Shown here: piece by piece, positions 1-5,681 of the stretch
Position numbering within the stretch: the first letter of the stretch is position 1
Layout of the letters: every line of letters starts with the position of its first letter
DNA from: an uncultured Clostridia bacterium
Lineage (GTDB): Bacteria > Bacillota > Clostridia > Christensenellales > UBA1242
Direction: 5' to 3'
Length of the DNA stretch: 5,713 bases
Assembly: GCA_934772445.1 (NCBI GenBank)
Contig: CAKVMJ010000045.1
Span: forward strand, 1-5,713
Translations under genes and position numbers: made by a program
Notes under the pieces: model-generated
What the model was told of the DNA's origin: nothing
The model's input: only the letters and a program-made list of their open reading frames with translations
The model's database searches: none

Positions 1-1019
1 AAGATTTAAAAGATTCTTCTTTATCTTCTTTTTATAATAAAACTGCATCTATAACTGGTTTAGTATTTACATTATCCTATGATGGTAATTCATATTTAGT
101 TTCGGGTGAAAGCACCACATCTCCAAGTGGAGAGGTGGTTATTCCAAATATATATAATGGTAAACCAGTGAGTGGGTTTGTTACTGGAAGAAATTCTTCA
201 ACTTCAGCTTTTAAACAAAATAAAAATATAACTAGTGTTATTTTACCAAATACAATAACAGTCATTGCTGATTATGCTTTTTGTTATTTATCATCTATAG
301 TAAGTGTAGCAATACCAAACAGTGTGACAAATATAGGAAGTTCTGCATTTAATTCTTGTAGTGGATTAACGAGTATGGTGATACCGAATAGTGTAACAGG
401 TATCGGAATTTATGCATTTACTGAGTGTAGTAAATTGAAAAATATAAACCTATCTAGTAGTATTACTCGTATAGAAACTTGGATGTTTGGTAATTGCAAT
501 AATTTATCTAGTATAGAAATATTTGATGGAATAACATATATAGGAAGTAGGGCTTTTCAGAATTGTTCTATGTTAAAGAGCTTGGTAATACCTCAAAGTG
601 TTATAAGTATAAGTGATGATTCATTTGATGGTTGCGGTGGACTAATGGAGATTGTTGTGAATAGTGAAAATAAAATATATGATAGTCGAAATAATTGTAA
701 TGCAATAATAGAAACAGCTAGTAATAAATTAATTACAGGTTGTAATTTCACAGAAATTCCAGATGGTATTACAGTTATAACCTGCAACGCTTTTAGTGAT
801 TGTAAGGGACTAAAGAAAATCTTTTTACCTATAACTGTTACAACAATTTCTACCTCACGGTTTTTTTTCCCATTTTGTAATTGCTCTTCTACATTAAAAA
901 TCTATTGCGAAGCAAGTGAAAAACCAAGTGGTTGGGGAAGTAATTGGAATTATAGAAACAGTGCAGAAAAATTATCAGTCACTTGGGGAGTAACTAGAGC
1001 CCAGTTTGATGCACTATAA
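1..1019 (+). CDS. BspA-like leucine-rich-repeat (LRR_5) surface protein, 5'-partial
   Basis: The reading frame is open from base 3 to the TAA at 1017-1019 (338 visible codons), so the gene begins upstream of the window. The GTG at 135 lies inside a typical BspA-type module (VFTLSYDGNSYLVSG, then VVIPNIYNGKPVSGF) and has no ribosome binding site, so it is not the start. From about visible residue 77 there are roughly seven repeats of about 23 residues with the LRR_5 consensus LxSxxIPxSVTxIGxxAFxxCxx. A variant module carrying YDSRNNCNAIIETASNKLI, familiar from this family, interrupts them. The C-terminal module (IYCEASEKPSGW, then WGV) also occurs in BspA-like proteins. No LPxTG motif or C-terminal membrane segment is seen. 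The signal peptide, if any, is outside the window. Family members are mostly secreted or surface proteins, some binding host matrix proteins or other bacteria. That role is inferred here, and the ligand is unknown. Confidence 0.9.
   Translation, partial: DLKDSSLSSFYNKTASITGLVFTLSYDGNSYLVSGESTTSPSGEVVIPNIYNGKPVSGFVTGRNSSTSAFKQNKNITSVILPNTITVIADYAFCYLSSIVSVAIPNSVTNIGSSAFNSCSGLTSMVIPNSVTGIGIYAFTECSKLKNINLSSSITRIETWMFGNCNNLSSIEIFDGITYIGSRAFQNCSMLKSLVIPQSVISISDDSFDGCGGLMEIVVNSENKIYDSRNNCNAIIETASNKLITGCNFTEIPDGITVITCNAFSDCKGLKKIFLPITVTTISTSRFFFPFCNCSSTLKIYCEASEKPSGWGSNWNYRNSAEKLSVTWGVTRAQFDAL
312..449 (+). repeat. 69-bp tandem repeat units encoding LRR_5 repeats
   Basis: The segment beginning ATACCAAACAGTGTGAC at 312 recurs as ATACCGAATAGTGTAAC at 381, exactly 69 bp (23 codons) later. 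The similarity continues through the AF-x-x-C codons of each unit. This is the best-conserved pair at DNA level. Flanking units keep the protein consensus but have diverged in sequence. These are coding repeats within the LRR gene. Confidence 0.7.
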
Positions 1020-1059
1020 TAAATTTTTAATAAATTTTCAAAGAATATTGCAAAAACTA

Positions 1060-1087
1060 TTGCAAATAAAAAAATATATGGTATAAT
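1060..1087 (+). promoter_or_regulatory. Sigma-A-type promoter, TTGCAA-16-TATAAT
   Basis: A -35-like TTGCAA (1060-1065) is followed after 16 nt by a perfect TATAAT (1082-1087), which predicts a start near 1094. A second TTGCAA lies 12 bp upstream (1048-1053), as part of a direct repeat TATTGCAAA. The next element downstream is the hairpin terminator at 1120-1163, not a gene, so the promoter either drives a very short RNA or is an AT-rich chance match. Confidence 0.5.
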
Positions 1088-1093
1088 AAAAAC

Positions 1094-1165
1094 ATAGGAA
1101 GATGATTATTTCTATATATTTAAGAGCTGTGAGTTGAATAAATTCACAGCTCTTAACCTTTTTAA
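1094..1165 (+). ncRNA. Possible short RNA of about 70 nt (promoter plus terminator)
   Basis: The predicted product of the promoter at 1060-1087 would run about 26 nt to a 16-bp hairpin and end in its U tract. No supported coding sequence fits inside. The hairpin may simply be the terminator of the LRR gene, whose stop lies 100 nt upstream. The element matches no RNA family that I recognise. This is inference from signal spacing only. Confidence 0.25.
1120..1163 (+). terminator. Rho-independent terminator
   Basis: The arms TTAAGAGCTGTGA (1120-1132) and TCACAGCTCTTAA (1144-1156) are perfectly complementary over 13 bp. Three inner pairs (one G-U) extend the stem to 16 bp with a 5-nt loop GAATA. 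CC and a TTTTT tract (1159-1163) follow. The other strand lacks a T-rich tail, so it acts on + transcripts: the LRR gene and/or the putative short RNA. Confidence 0.85.
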
Positions 1166-1222
1166 TTACAATTTAAAATATTTTTGTTTTTTTAAAATTA
1201 ATTAACTAAAGTTTTTAAAATA

Positions 1223-1241
1223 TATAATTATGTGTTAAAAT
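1223..1241 (+). promoter_or_regulatory. Candidate -10 elements for the engB-trxB operon
   Basis: Two overlapping candidates lie between the terminator and engB. One is TATAAT (1223-1228), with a weak TTAACT 15 nt upstream. The other is an extended -10, TGT-TAAAAT (1233-1241), with no good -35. Either would give a short 5' UTR of a few tens of nt. The surrounding DNA is almost all A and T, so the exact element is uncertain. Confidence 0.4.
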
Positions 1242-1275
1242 ATCTAAAGATTAAAGTTATACTGGAGGGATATTG

Positions 1276-1860
1276 ATGGAAATAAAAAATGCAAATTTTT
1301 ATATCAGTGTTGCGGATTCGAGAAAGTTAGTTGAAGATGATAAAAAACAAATAGCGTTTGTGGGAAGAAGTAATGTTGGAAAGAGTAGTTTGTTAAATGC
1401 TTTAGTTAGGCAAAAGAAATTAGCTAAAACTAGTCAAACCCCAGGTAGAACGAGATTAATAAATTATTTTTTAATCAACAATGAATTTTATTTTGTTGAC
1501 CTTCCGGGATATGGCTTTGCTAAAGGAAATAAGCAAGAAGTTAGTTCTTGGCAAGACTTAATCGAACCATATTTGGTAAATAATTCAAACTTGAAATGCG
1601 TATGTATGCTTGTTGATTCAAGGCTTAATCCTATGGACTCAGACAAACAAATGCAGGTTGTGCTTGATTATTACAAAATACCATATATTGTAATAGCCAC
1701 CAAGGCGGATAAATTAACCAAATCTGAATGTGGAAAAGTTAAGAGTACTATTGCAAACGCATTAGGATTGGGTACGGATAATATTATCGTTTCTAGTAGT
1801 AAAACAAACGCTGGAAGAAAAGAGATTTTGGATAAATTAGAACTTTATTTAGGAGATTAA
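1276..1860 (+). CDS. engB: Ribosome biogenesis GTP-binding protein EngB (YsxC/YihA)
   Basis: This is a 194-residue GTPase of the TrmE-Era-EngA-EngB family, at the usual length. EngB binds the large ribosomal subunit and helps late 50S assembly in the cytoplasm. It is essential in several bacteria. All G motifs are visible: G1 GRSNVGKS (residues 30-37), G2 in TPGRT (55-59), G3 DLPG (75-78) with the EngB signature GYGFAK, G4 TKAD (142-145), and G5 as SSSK (173-176), where SA-K is more usual. The ATG at 1276 is preferred over an adjacent in-frame TTG at 1273 because GGAGGG (1264-1269) sits 6 nt before the ATG and only 3 nt before the TTG. The gene is not next to lon or clpX, its common neighbours in Firmicutes. 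Instead it heads a two-gene operon with trxB, whose ribosome binding site lies in its last codons. Confidence 0.96.
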   Translation: MEIKNANFYISVADSRKLVEDDKKQIAFVGRSNVGKSSLLNALVRQKKLAKTSQTPGRTRLINYFLINNEFYFVDLPGYGFAKGNKQEVSSWQDLIEPYLVNNSNLKCVCMLVDSRLNPMDSDKQMQVVLDYYKIPYIVIATKADKLTKSECGKVKSTIANALGLGTDNIIVSSSKTNAGRKEILDKLELYLGD

Positions 1861-1862
1861 AA

Positions 1863-2786
1863 ATGAAACAATATGATGTAATTATTTTAGGTGCAGGTCC
1901 TGCAGGTTTAACAGCTTCTATATATGCTGTTAGAAGCGGATTAAAAACATTAGTTATAGAAAATAAAATGGTGGGCGGACAAGCCACTCTAACTTATGAG
2001 ATTAAAAATTACCCAGGTTTTGAAAGTATTAGCGGAATGGATTTAACTATGCAAATGCAAGCGCAAGCTGAAAATCTTGGAGTGGAATTTGAATATGATA
2101 CTGTTGAAGATATAAACCTAAATGAAAAAACTGTAACCACAAGTATGGAGCAATTTTCTGCTAAGGCTATCATTTTAGCAATGGGTGCAAGTGCTAGAAA
2201 AATCGGTGCTAAAAATGAAGATGAATTAACAGGTAAAGGCGTTGCTTATTGTGCAGTTTGTGATGGTGCATTCTTTAAAGATGAAGATGTGGTAATGGTT
2301 GGTGGAGGAAATAGTGCTATTGAAGATGCAATATATTTAAGTAAGATTGCAAAATCTGTAACAATTGTAAATAATCTTCCAAACTTCACTTGCCAAGAAA
2401 TTCTTAAAGAAGAATTAGAAAAGACTATTAAAGAAAGAAAAAATATTTTTATAATTCAAGGTCATATGATTAAAGAAATGGTTGGCAAGGATAAATTGGA
2501 AAAGGTTATTATAGCCTCTGTAGATGGGGTAGAAACTGGCGAAATACCTTGCGCGGGTTGTTTTGTGGCAATCGGTAGAAAACCTGATACAGATATGGTT
2601 AGAGAGCAAATAGAATTAGATAGTCACGGATATATTAAGGCTGATGAAAATATGCACACATCTATTGATGGCGTATTTGTGGCAGGAGATATTAGAGTTA
2701 AAAATTTAAGACAAATAATAACTGCTTGTGCTGATGGTGCAATTGCTGGTACTGAAGCCAACGCTTATATAAATACATTAAAATAA
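1863..2786 (+). CDS. trxB: Thioredoxin reductase family flavoprotein lacking the NADPH HRRxxxR motif
   Basis: This 307-residue protein has the length and order of a low-molecular-weight thioredoxin reductase, which passes electrons via FAD and a CxxC disulfide to thioredoxin. Visible parts are the N-terminal FAD motif GAGPAG (10-15), GGQ and NYPG (38-52), the redox pair CAVC (130-133), the dinucleotide-binding GGGNSAIED (147-155), and the C-terminal FAD motif GDIR followed by LRQI and DGAIAG. The stretch after the second Rossmann motif is VNNLPNFTCQEIL (169-181), where classical enzymes have VHRRDxxRA. The arginines that grip the NADPH 2'-phosphate are therefore missing, so the donor may be NADH, ferredoxin or another flavin system; this is inference. 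The AGGAG at 1851-1855, inside the end of engB, is 7 nt before the ATG. Co-transcription with engB is likely. No thioredoxin gene is in the window. A less likely alternative is a TrxB-like ferredoxin-NADP reductase, but the CxxC argues against it. Confidence 0.9.
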   Translation: MKQYDVIILGAGPAGLTASIYAVRSGLKTLVIENKMVGGQATLTYEIKNYPGFESISGMDLTMQMQAQAENLGVEFEYDTVEDINLNEKTVTTSMEQFSAKAIILAMGASARKIGAKNEDELTGKGVAYCAVCDGAFFKDEDVVMVGGGNSAIEDAIYLSKIAKSVTIVNNLPNFTCQEILKEELEKTIKERKNIFIIQGHMIKEMVGKDKLEKVIIASVDGVETGEIPCAGCFVAIGRKPDTDMVREQIELDSHGYIKADENMHTSIDGVFVAGDIRVKNLRQIITACADGAIAGTEANAYINTLK

Positions 2787-2803
2787 ATAAGTTTGCCTTA
2801 ACT

Positions 2804-2828
2804 AAAAAAATCTCCAATTTATATTGGA
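2804..2828 (-). terminator. Weak possible second terminator for the minus-strand gene
   Basis: Read on the minus strand, a 6-bp stem TCCAAT/ATTGGA with a 4-nt loop is followed by GA and seven Ts. The stem is short and AT-rich. It lies just beyond the stronger hairpin at 2848-2879 and could act as a backup. Confidence 0.3.
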
Positions 2829-2847
2829 TGAATAAATTTAGATAATA

Positions 2848-2879
2848 AAAAAAAATTCCTAAAAATAGGAATTTTTTTT
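2848..2879. terminator. Bidirectional terminator between convergent genes
   Basis: A perfect 14-bp inverted repeat, with arms A8-TTCCTA (2848-2861) and TAGGAA-T8 (2866-2879) and an AAAA loop, gives a hairpin with a T tract on either strand. It ends trxB on the + strand. The minus-strand gene's TAA stop (2878-2880) overlaps its edge, so it also serves that gene. Confidence 0.88.
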
Positions 2880-3492
2880 AATCTTTAGAATATTTTTTCT
2901 TTATATCTACAGGCATAAGTTTTAATAACTCTTGCTTTAATTTCGCTCCATCATAAACATTTTCAGTTACCACTTCGCAAACTGCTATACTTAATTTTTT
3001 AATAGCAGTTAATGTTTCATTTTTAGCCTTTGCTAGTTCTTTATTTGGATTTTCTCTGCTAACTAAATCCACCATAACTAAAGGTTGCATAGTTTCTTTT
3101 AAGAAAATACCAACATCAATTGTGCTTTTCAAAACATTGGAATCAACTTCATCAGGATTTCCAAAAACAGATATTAAATTGCCAACTTTTACATTTGGAA
3201 CAAACATAAAATCATCTGAAAAATTTTCATAAAGAGCATTAATGAATCTATATGTTTCATTAGTACACTTTTCAGATTCACAATAATATTTGAAATCGTG
3301 ATAAGTTGCAACTCTTTCAACATTTTTATCTTCAGATTTTGTAGCCACTCTTCTAGCTTTATAATATTTATCTGATTCAATATCATCTTCATTGCAAAGA
3401 ATTAGAATTGCAACGGCAATTGCTGATAAAACAAGCATAGTAAAAACTGGAATAAAAATTGTTAACATATTTGTGTTTAAAAAAATATTCAT
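2878..3492 (-). CDS. Membrane-anchored DUF2726-like protein (degenerate nuclease fold)
   Basis: This 204-residue protein has one hydrophobic segment (about 10-33) after a short N-terminus, a charged linker, and a soluble domain from about 75. The domain resembles DUF2726, a PD-(D/E)XK-like fold: ETYRFINAL (79-87), FMFVPNVKVGNLI (95-107), TIDVGIF (124-130) and PLVMVDL (137-143), then helices and CEVV. In DUF2726 the last strand usually reads IELD or similar. Here the E aligns with D142 and the next acidic or Lys position with V144, so nuclease activity is doubtful. The family call is from memory of the pattern, not a search. The start is supported by AGGAG (3499-3503, minus strand) 6 nt before the ATG. 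It is a single-gene unit, convergent with trxB and divergent from the gene at 3646. Function is unknown. Confidence 0.8.
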   Translation of the reverse strand: MNIFLNTNMLTIFIPVFTMLVLSAIAVAILILCNEDDIESDKYYKARRVATKSEDKNVERVATYHDFKYYCESEKCTNETYRFINALYENFSDDFMFVPNVKVGNLISVFGNPDEVDSNVLKSTIDVGIFLKETMQPLVMVDLVSRENPNKELAKAKNETLTAIKKLSIAVCEVVTENVYDGAKLKQELLKLMPVDIKKKYSKD

Positions 3493-3516
3493 AATTCTCT
3501 CCTAAACAGAAATTCG

Positions 3517-3531
3517 TGATATATTATATCA
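3517..3531. promoter_or_regulatory. Palindrome over the minus-strand -10, possible operator
   Basis: TGATATA-T-TATATCA is a perfect 7+1+7 inverted repeat that covers the extended -10 of the minus-strand promoter. A dimeric repressor binding here would block that promoter. The sequence is only A/T apart from one G and one C, so chance is possible. Confidence 0.3.
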
Positions 3532-3551
3532 TATAATTTTAAATTTGAAAA
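3523..3551 (-). promoter_or_regulatory. Extended -10 promoter of the DUF2726-like gene
   Basis: On the minus strand TGA-TATAAT (3531-3523) forms an extended -10. TTTTCA (3551-3546), matching 4 of 6 bases of TTGACA, lies 17 nt upstream. The start would be near 3516, giving a 5' UTR of about 25 nt with the ribosome binding site in it. Confidence 0.6.
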
Positions 3552-3599
3552 GAGTTAAACTAAATTATTTTATTATATTTTTTATTATCTTTAAAATAT

Positions 3600-3628
3600 T
3601 TGCAAAAAATTACTATTTAGGTTAAAAT
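3600..3628 (+). promoter_or_regulatory. Promoter of the membrane protein-hflX operon
   Basis: TTGCAA (3600-3605), 17-nt spacer and TAAAAT (3623-3628) give a well-spaced sigma-A-type promoter. The predicted start near 3635 falls close to the ribosome binding site, so the leader would be very short, about 10 nt. Confidence 0.55.
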
Positions 3629-3645
3629 AAAAACAAGGTGAGAGT

Positions 3646-4443
3646 ATGAATGAACAAAATTATATTCTAAAAACAACTTTTATTACAATTGGAAGCATTA
3701 TACTTATCTCAATAATGCTTTTTTGCATAATGATTTTCTGTGTACCGCTAAAGAGTGCAGAACTTTTTTATGATATGGGCCTAAAGAGTTATTCTTCAAC
3801 TTTATATTATAAACATTATAAAAACACGAATAAGATTGAATATCTAAATAAAGCATTATCTATTCAAATTGAAACTGGTTCAATAAAAGATGTTATAAAA
3901 TATTCAGAAGAATTTTTTGAACATAAAGATTATTCGGAATTTATAAAAAGTTTGAATGAAAAAAATCTTAATTCCAATTTTAATTTATATATGAAAAGTA
4001 AGCTTATAAATGAAAATAATTATTATAAAAACTCATATATCAAGGCATTAATTTTGAATGAAGAAATAGAAAAAGCAAAAACTTTTGCTAATAGTGAATT
4101 AGAAAATAATAATCCTATGCTAAAAGAATTAGGTTGTTATTTATTCTCAAATTTTATAAGCAAAGTGGATTATAGTTATTTCGAAACAGAAGTTAATAAT
4201 GTTAAAATTTATGAATATATAAATAGTTATTTCAATGGTTTAACAACTATTTTTAATGCAAGCAAAGATAATTTTGCAGATAGCGAAAAAGTTTATATGT
4301 ATGCAATAACCAGTAAAATATTGCAAGTTGGCAATGATTTAAAAAATATTACTGAAAATATTACAACGAATATAGATGTAAGTGTTATAGAAACTAGTTT
4401 GGAAGAAGCAACTAATTTTATGCAATCATTAATGGAGGATTAA
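3646..4443 (+). CDS. Single-pass membrane protein of unknown function, helical
   Basis: I do not recognise this 265-residue protein. It has a short N-terminus, one strong hydrophobic segment (about 11-33, an uncleaved signal anchor by appearance) and a long soluble region rich in Asn, Lys, Tyr, Ile and Glu. The soluble part looks entirely alpha-helical. Stretches such as AELFYDMGLKSYSSTLYYK (38-56), YLNKALSIQIETG and EEIEKAKTFANSELENN resemble paired helices of tetratricopeptide or similar solenoid repeats, but no clean repeat period can be read. The ribosome binding site AGGTGAG (3636-3642) lies just before the ATG. Its last codons contain the GGAGG of hflX, and only 1 nt separates the two genes, so they are co-transcribed and probably translationally coupled. 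A functional link to ribosome rescue is not shown. It could equally be a cell-envelope scaffold. Confidence 0.85.
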   Translation: MNEQNYILKTTFITIGSIILISIMLFCIMIFCVPLKSAELFYDMGLKSYSSTLYYKHYKNTNKIEYLNKALSIQIETGSIKDVIKYSEEFFEHKDYSEFIKSLNEKNLNSNFNLYMKSKLINENNYYKNSYIKALILNEEIEKAKTFANSELENNNPMLKELGCYLFSNFISKVDYSYFETEVNNVKIYEYINSYFNGLTTIFNASKDNFADSEKVYMYAITSKILQVGNDLKNITENITTNIDVSVIETSLEEATNFMQSLMED

Positions 4444-4444
4444 A

Positions 4445-5527
4445 ATGTACTCTTTAGATAAAGAAATTGTAAAAGCAGTTTTGGTTTTTGTTGATTTTGG
4501 AAAATGGAATATGCCAAGAGAAGAAATCATTGAAGAATTAAAAAGCTTAGCAGAAACAGCAAAAATAGAGGTTGTTGGATTTGTTGAACAAAAAAGAGCA
4601 ACTCCAGACCCTAAATATTATATCGGAGAAGGTAAATTAGAAGAATTAAAGGCAAAAGTTGAAGAAACAAATGCAAATTTAGTTATATTCGATAACGAAC
4701 TAGCAGGCTCAAAAATGGCTAATATTTCAAATGCATTAGATGTGAAAGTTATAGATAGAAGTATGCTTATCTTGGATATATTTGCTGGAAGAGCCACCAC
4801 AAATGAGGGTAAACTTCAAATAGAACTTGCACAAATGAAATATTCTTTACCAAGACTTAATTCCTTACAAAACAACTCAGATAAATATGGCGGTGGAGTT
4901 GGAATGAGGGGCCCAGGTGAAACTAAACTAGAACTTTCAAGGCGTATTATCGAAAAGAATATTTTAAAAAAGCAACAAGAATTAGATAAACTAAAAGAAC
5001 ATAGAGATTTGAATAGAAAGCGTAGGCTTGAGAATAAGAAAAAACCAGTGGTTGCTATAGTTGGTTATACTAATAGCGGTAAGAGCAGTTTACTAAATCT
5101 TTTAGCAAAAGAAAATATATATGTTAAAAACGAACTATTTGCAACGCTAGAAACCACCACGAGAACTGTTTGGTTAAAAAGTGGTCACGAGATTTTGTTA
5201 ACTGATACAGTTGGATTTATTAATAATCTTCCTCACGAATTTATTGAAGCTTTTGGTAGTACTTTGGAAGAATGTGTTTATGCAGATTTACTTTTATTGG
5301 TGGTTGATATTTCAAACCCTAATTATAAAAACCAAATGAATATAACAAAAGAACTTCTTAAGAAACTTGGTTGCACTGCAAAAATATTAACGGTATATAA
5401 TAAGATAGATAAGTTAAAGGTTGGCTTTGTTGTAGAAGATAATGAAGATTCTATTTATATTTCCGTTAAAAAAGAAACAAATATTGATAATCTAAAAAAT
5501 AAGATTGATGAGATGTTATTTGATTAG
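4445..5527 (+). CDS. hflX: GTPase HflX, without the C-terminal domain
   Basis: HflX is a cytoplasmic GTPase that binds the 50S subunit at the ribosomal E/A-site region and splits stalled ribosomes, notably after heat or antibiotic stress. The N-terminal HflX domain has its landmarks QKRATPDPKYYIGEGK (49-64), GRATTNEGKLQIELAQ (115-130) and the GPGET loop (156-160). A charged helical stretch (about 165-200) links it to the G domain: G1 GYTNSGKS (207-214), G2 around TTTR (237-240), G3 DTVGF (254-258), G4 NKID (319-322) and G5 near SVK (340-342). At 360 residues it stops soon after G5, whereas E. coli and Bacillus proteins run to about 420 with an extra C-terminal domain. The natural stop TAG is followed at once by a terminator, so this looks like a native short form. 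GGAGG (4434-4438) is 6 nt before the ATG. Confidence 0.96.
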   Translation: MYSLDKEIVKAVLVFVDFGKWNMPREEIIEELKSLAETAKIEVVGFVEQKRATPDPKYYIGEGKLEELKAKVEETNANLVIFDNELAGSKMANISNALDVKVIDRSMLILDIFAGRATTNEGKLQIELAQMKYSLPRLNSLQNNSDKYGGGVGMRGPGETKLELSRRIIEKNILKKQQELDKLKEHRDLNRKRRLENKKKPVVAIVGYTNSGKSSLLNLLAKENIYVKNELFATLETTTRTVWLKSGHEILLTDTVGFINNLPHEFIEAFGSTLEECVYADLLLLVVDISNPNYKNQMNITKELLKKLGCTAKILTVYNKIDKLKVGFVVEDNEDSIYISVKKETNIDNLKNKIDEMLFD

Positions 5528-5535
5528 TAAAAATT

Positions 5536-5579
5536 AATGTGTTAAAATTTCTTATAAAAATTAACACATTTTTTATTTT
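5536..5579 (+). terminator. Rho-independent terminator after hflX
   Basis: AATGTGTTAA (5536-5545) pairs perfectly with TTAACACATT (5561-5570) across a 15-nt AT-rich loop. T5-A-T4 (5571-5579, preceded by the arm's own Ts) follows. It starts 8 nt after the hflX stop and closes the operon. Confidence 0.8.
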
Positions 5580-5644
5580 GTAGCATATTATGAAGTGTAA
5601 GCAGAATTATAACAATACATAAAATTAAAAATCAATACGAGAAA

Positions 5645-5650
5645 TATAAT
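5645..5650 (+). promoter_or_regulatory. Candidate -10 (TATAAT) for the gene starting at 5682
   Basis: TATAAT lies about 32 nt before the ATG at 5682. The start would be near 5657, leaving room for the ribosome binding site. No convincing -35 or TG extension is present, so this rests on the -10 and its position alone. Confidence 0.3.
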
Positions 5651-5681
5651 TTTGCTTGCATTTACAACGGAGGAAATATTT

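Noticed and set aside
135..137. GTG as start of the LRR gene
   Set aside because: The frame is open to the window edge and upstream codons encode a typical BspA-type module. There is no spaced ribosome binding site for this GTG.
77..265. Antisense open frame opposite the LRR gene (and similar antisense frames at 593-787, 1793-1987, 2415-2609, 4618-4800)
   Set aside because: They lie opposite well-supported genes, have no ribosome binding sites or recognisable domains, and are expected by chance in AT-rich coding DNA.
235..660. Regular repeats resembling a CRISPR or satellite array
   Set aside because: The 69-bp periodicity is in frame and encodes the 23-residue LRR_5 consensus. There are no constant repeats with unique spacers.
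1102..1137. Leader peptide MIISIYLRAVS ending inside the terminator hairpin
   Set aside because: The AGGAAG runs directly into the ATG, leaving no proper spacing. There is no run of regulatory codons and no alternative hairpin that would make an attenuator.
1273..1275. TTG as start of engB
   Set aside because: The next codon is ATG at 1276, which has the better 6-nt spacing from GGAGGG.
3189..3392. Second minus-strand frame inside the DUF2726-like gene
   Set aside because: It lies in another frame on the same strand as a better gene with a promoter and ribosome binding site. Its composition looks like an out-of-frame shadow.
5580..5668. Riboswitch or structured leader before the last gene
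   Set aside because: The stretch is short and AT-rich, with no conserved motif or stable stem visible beyond the hflX terminator.
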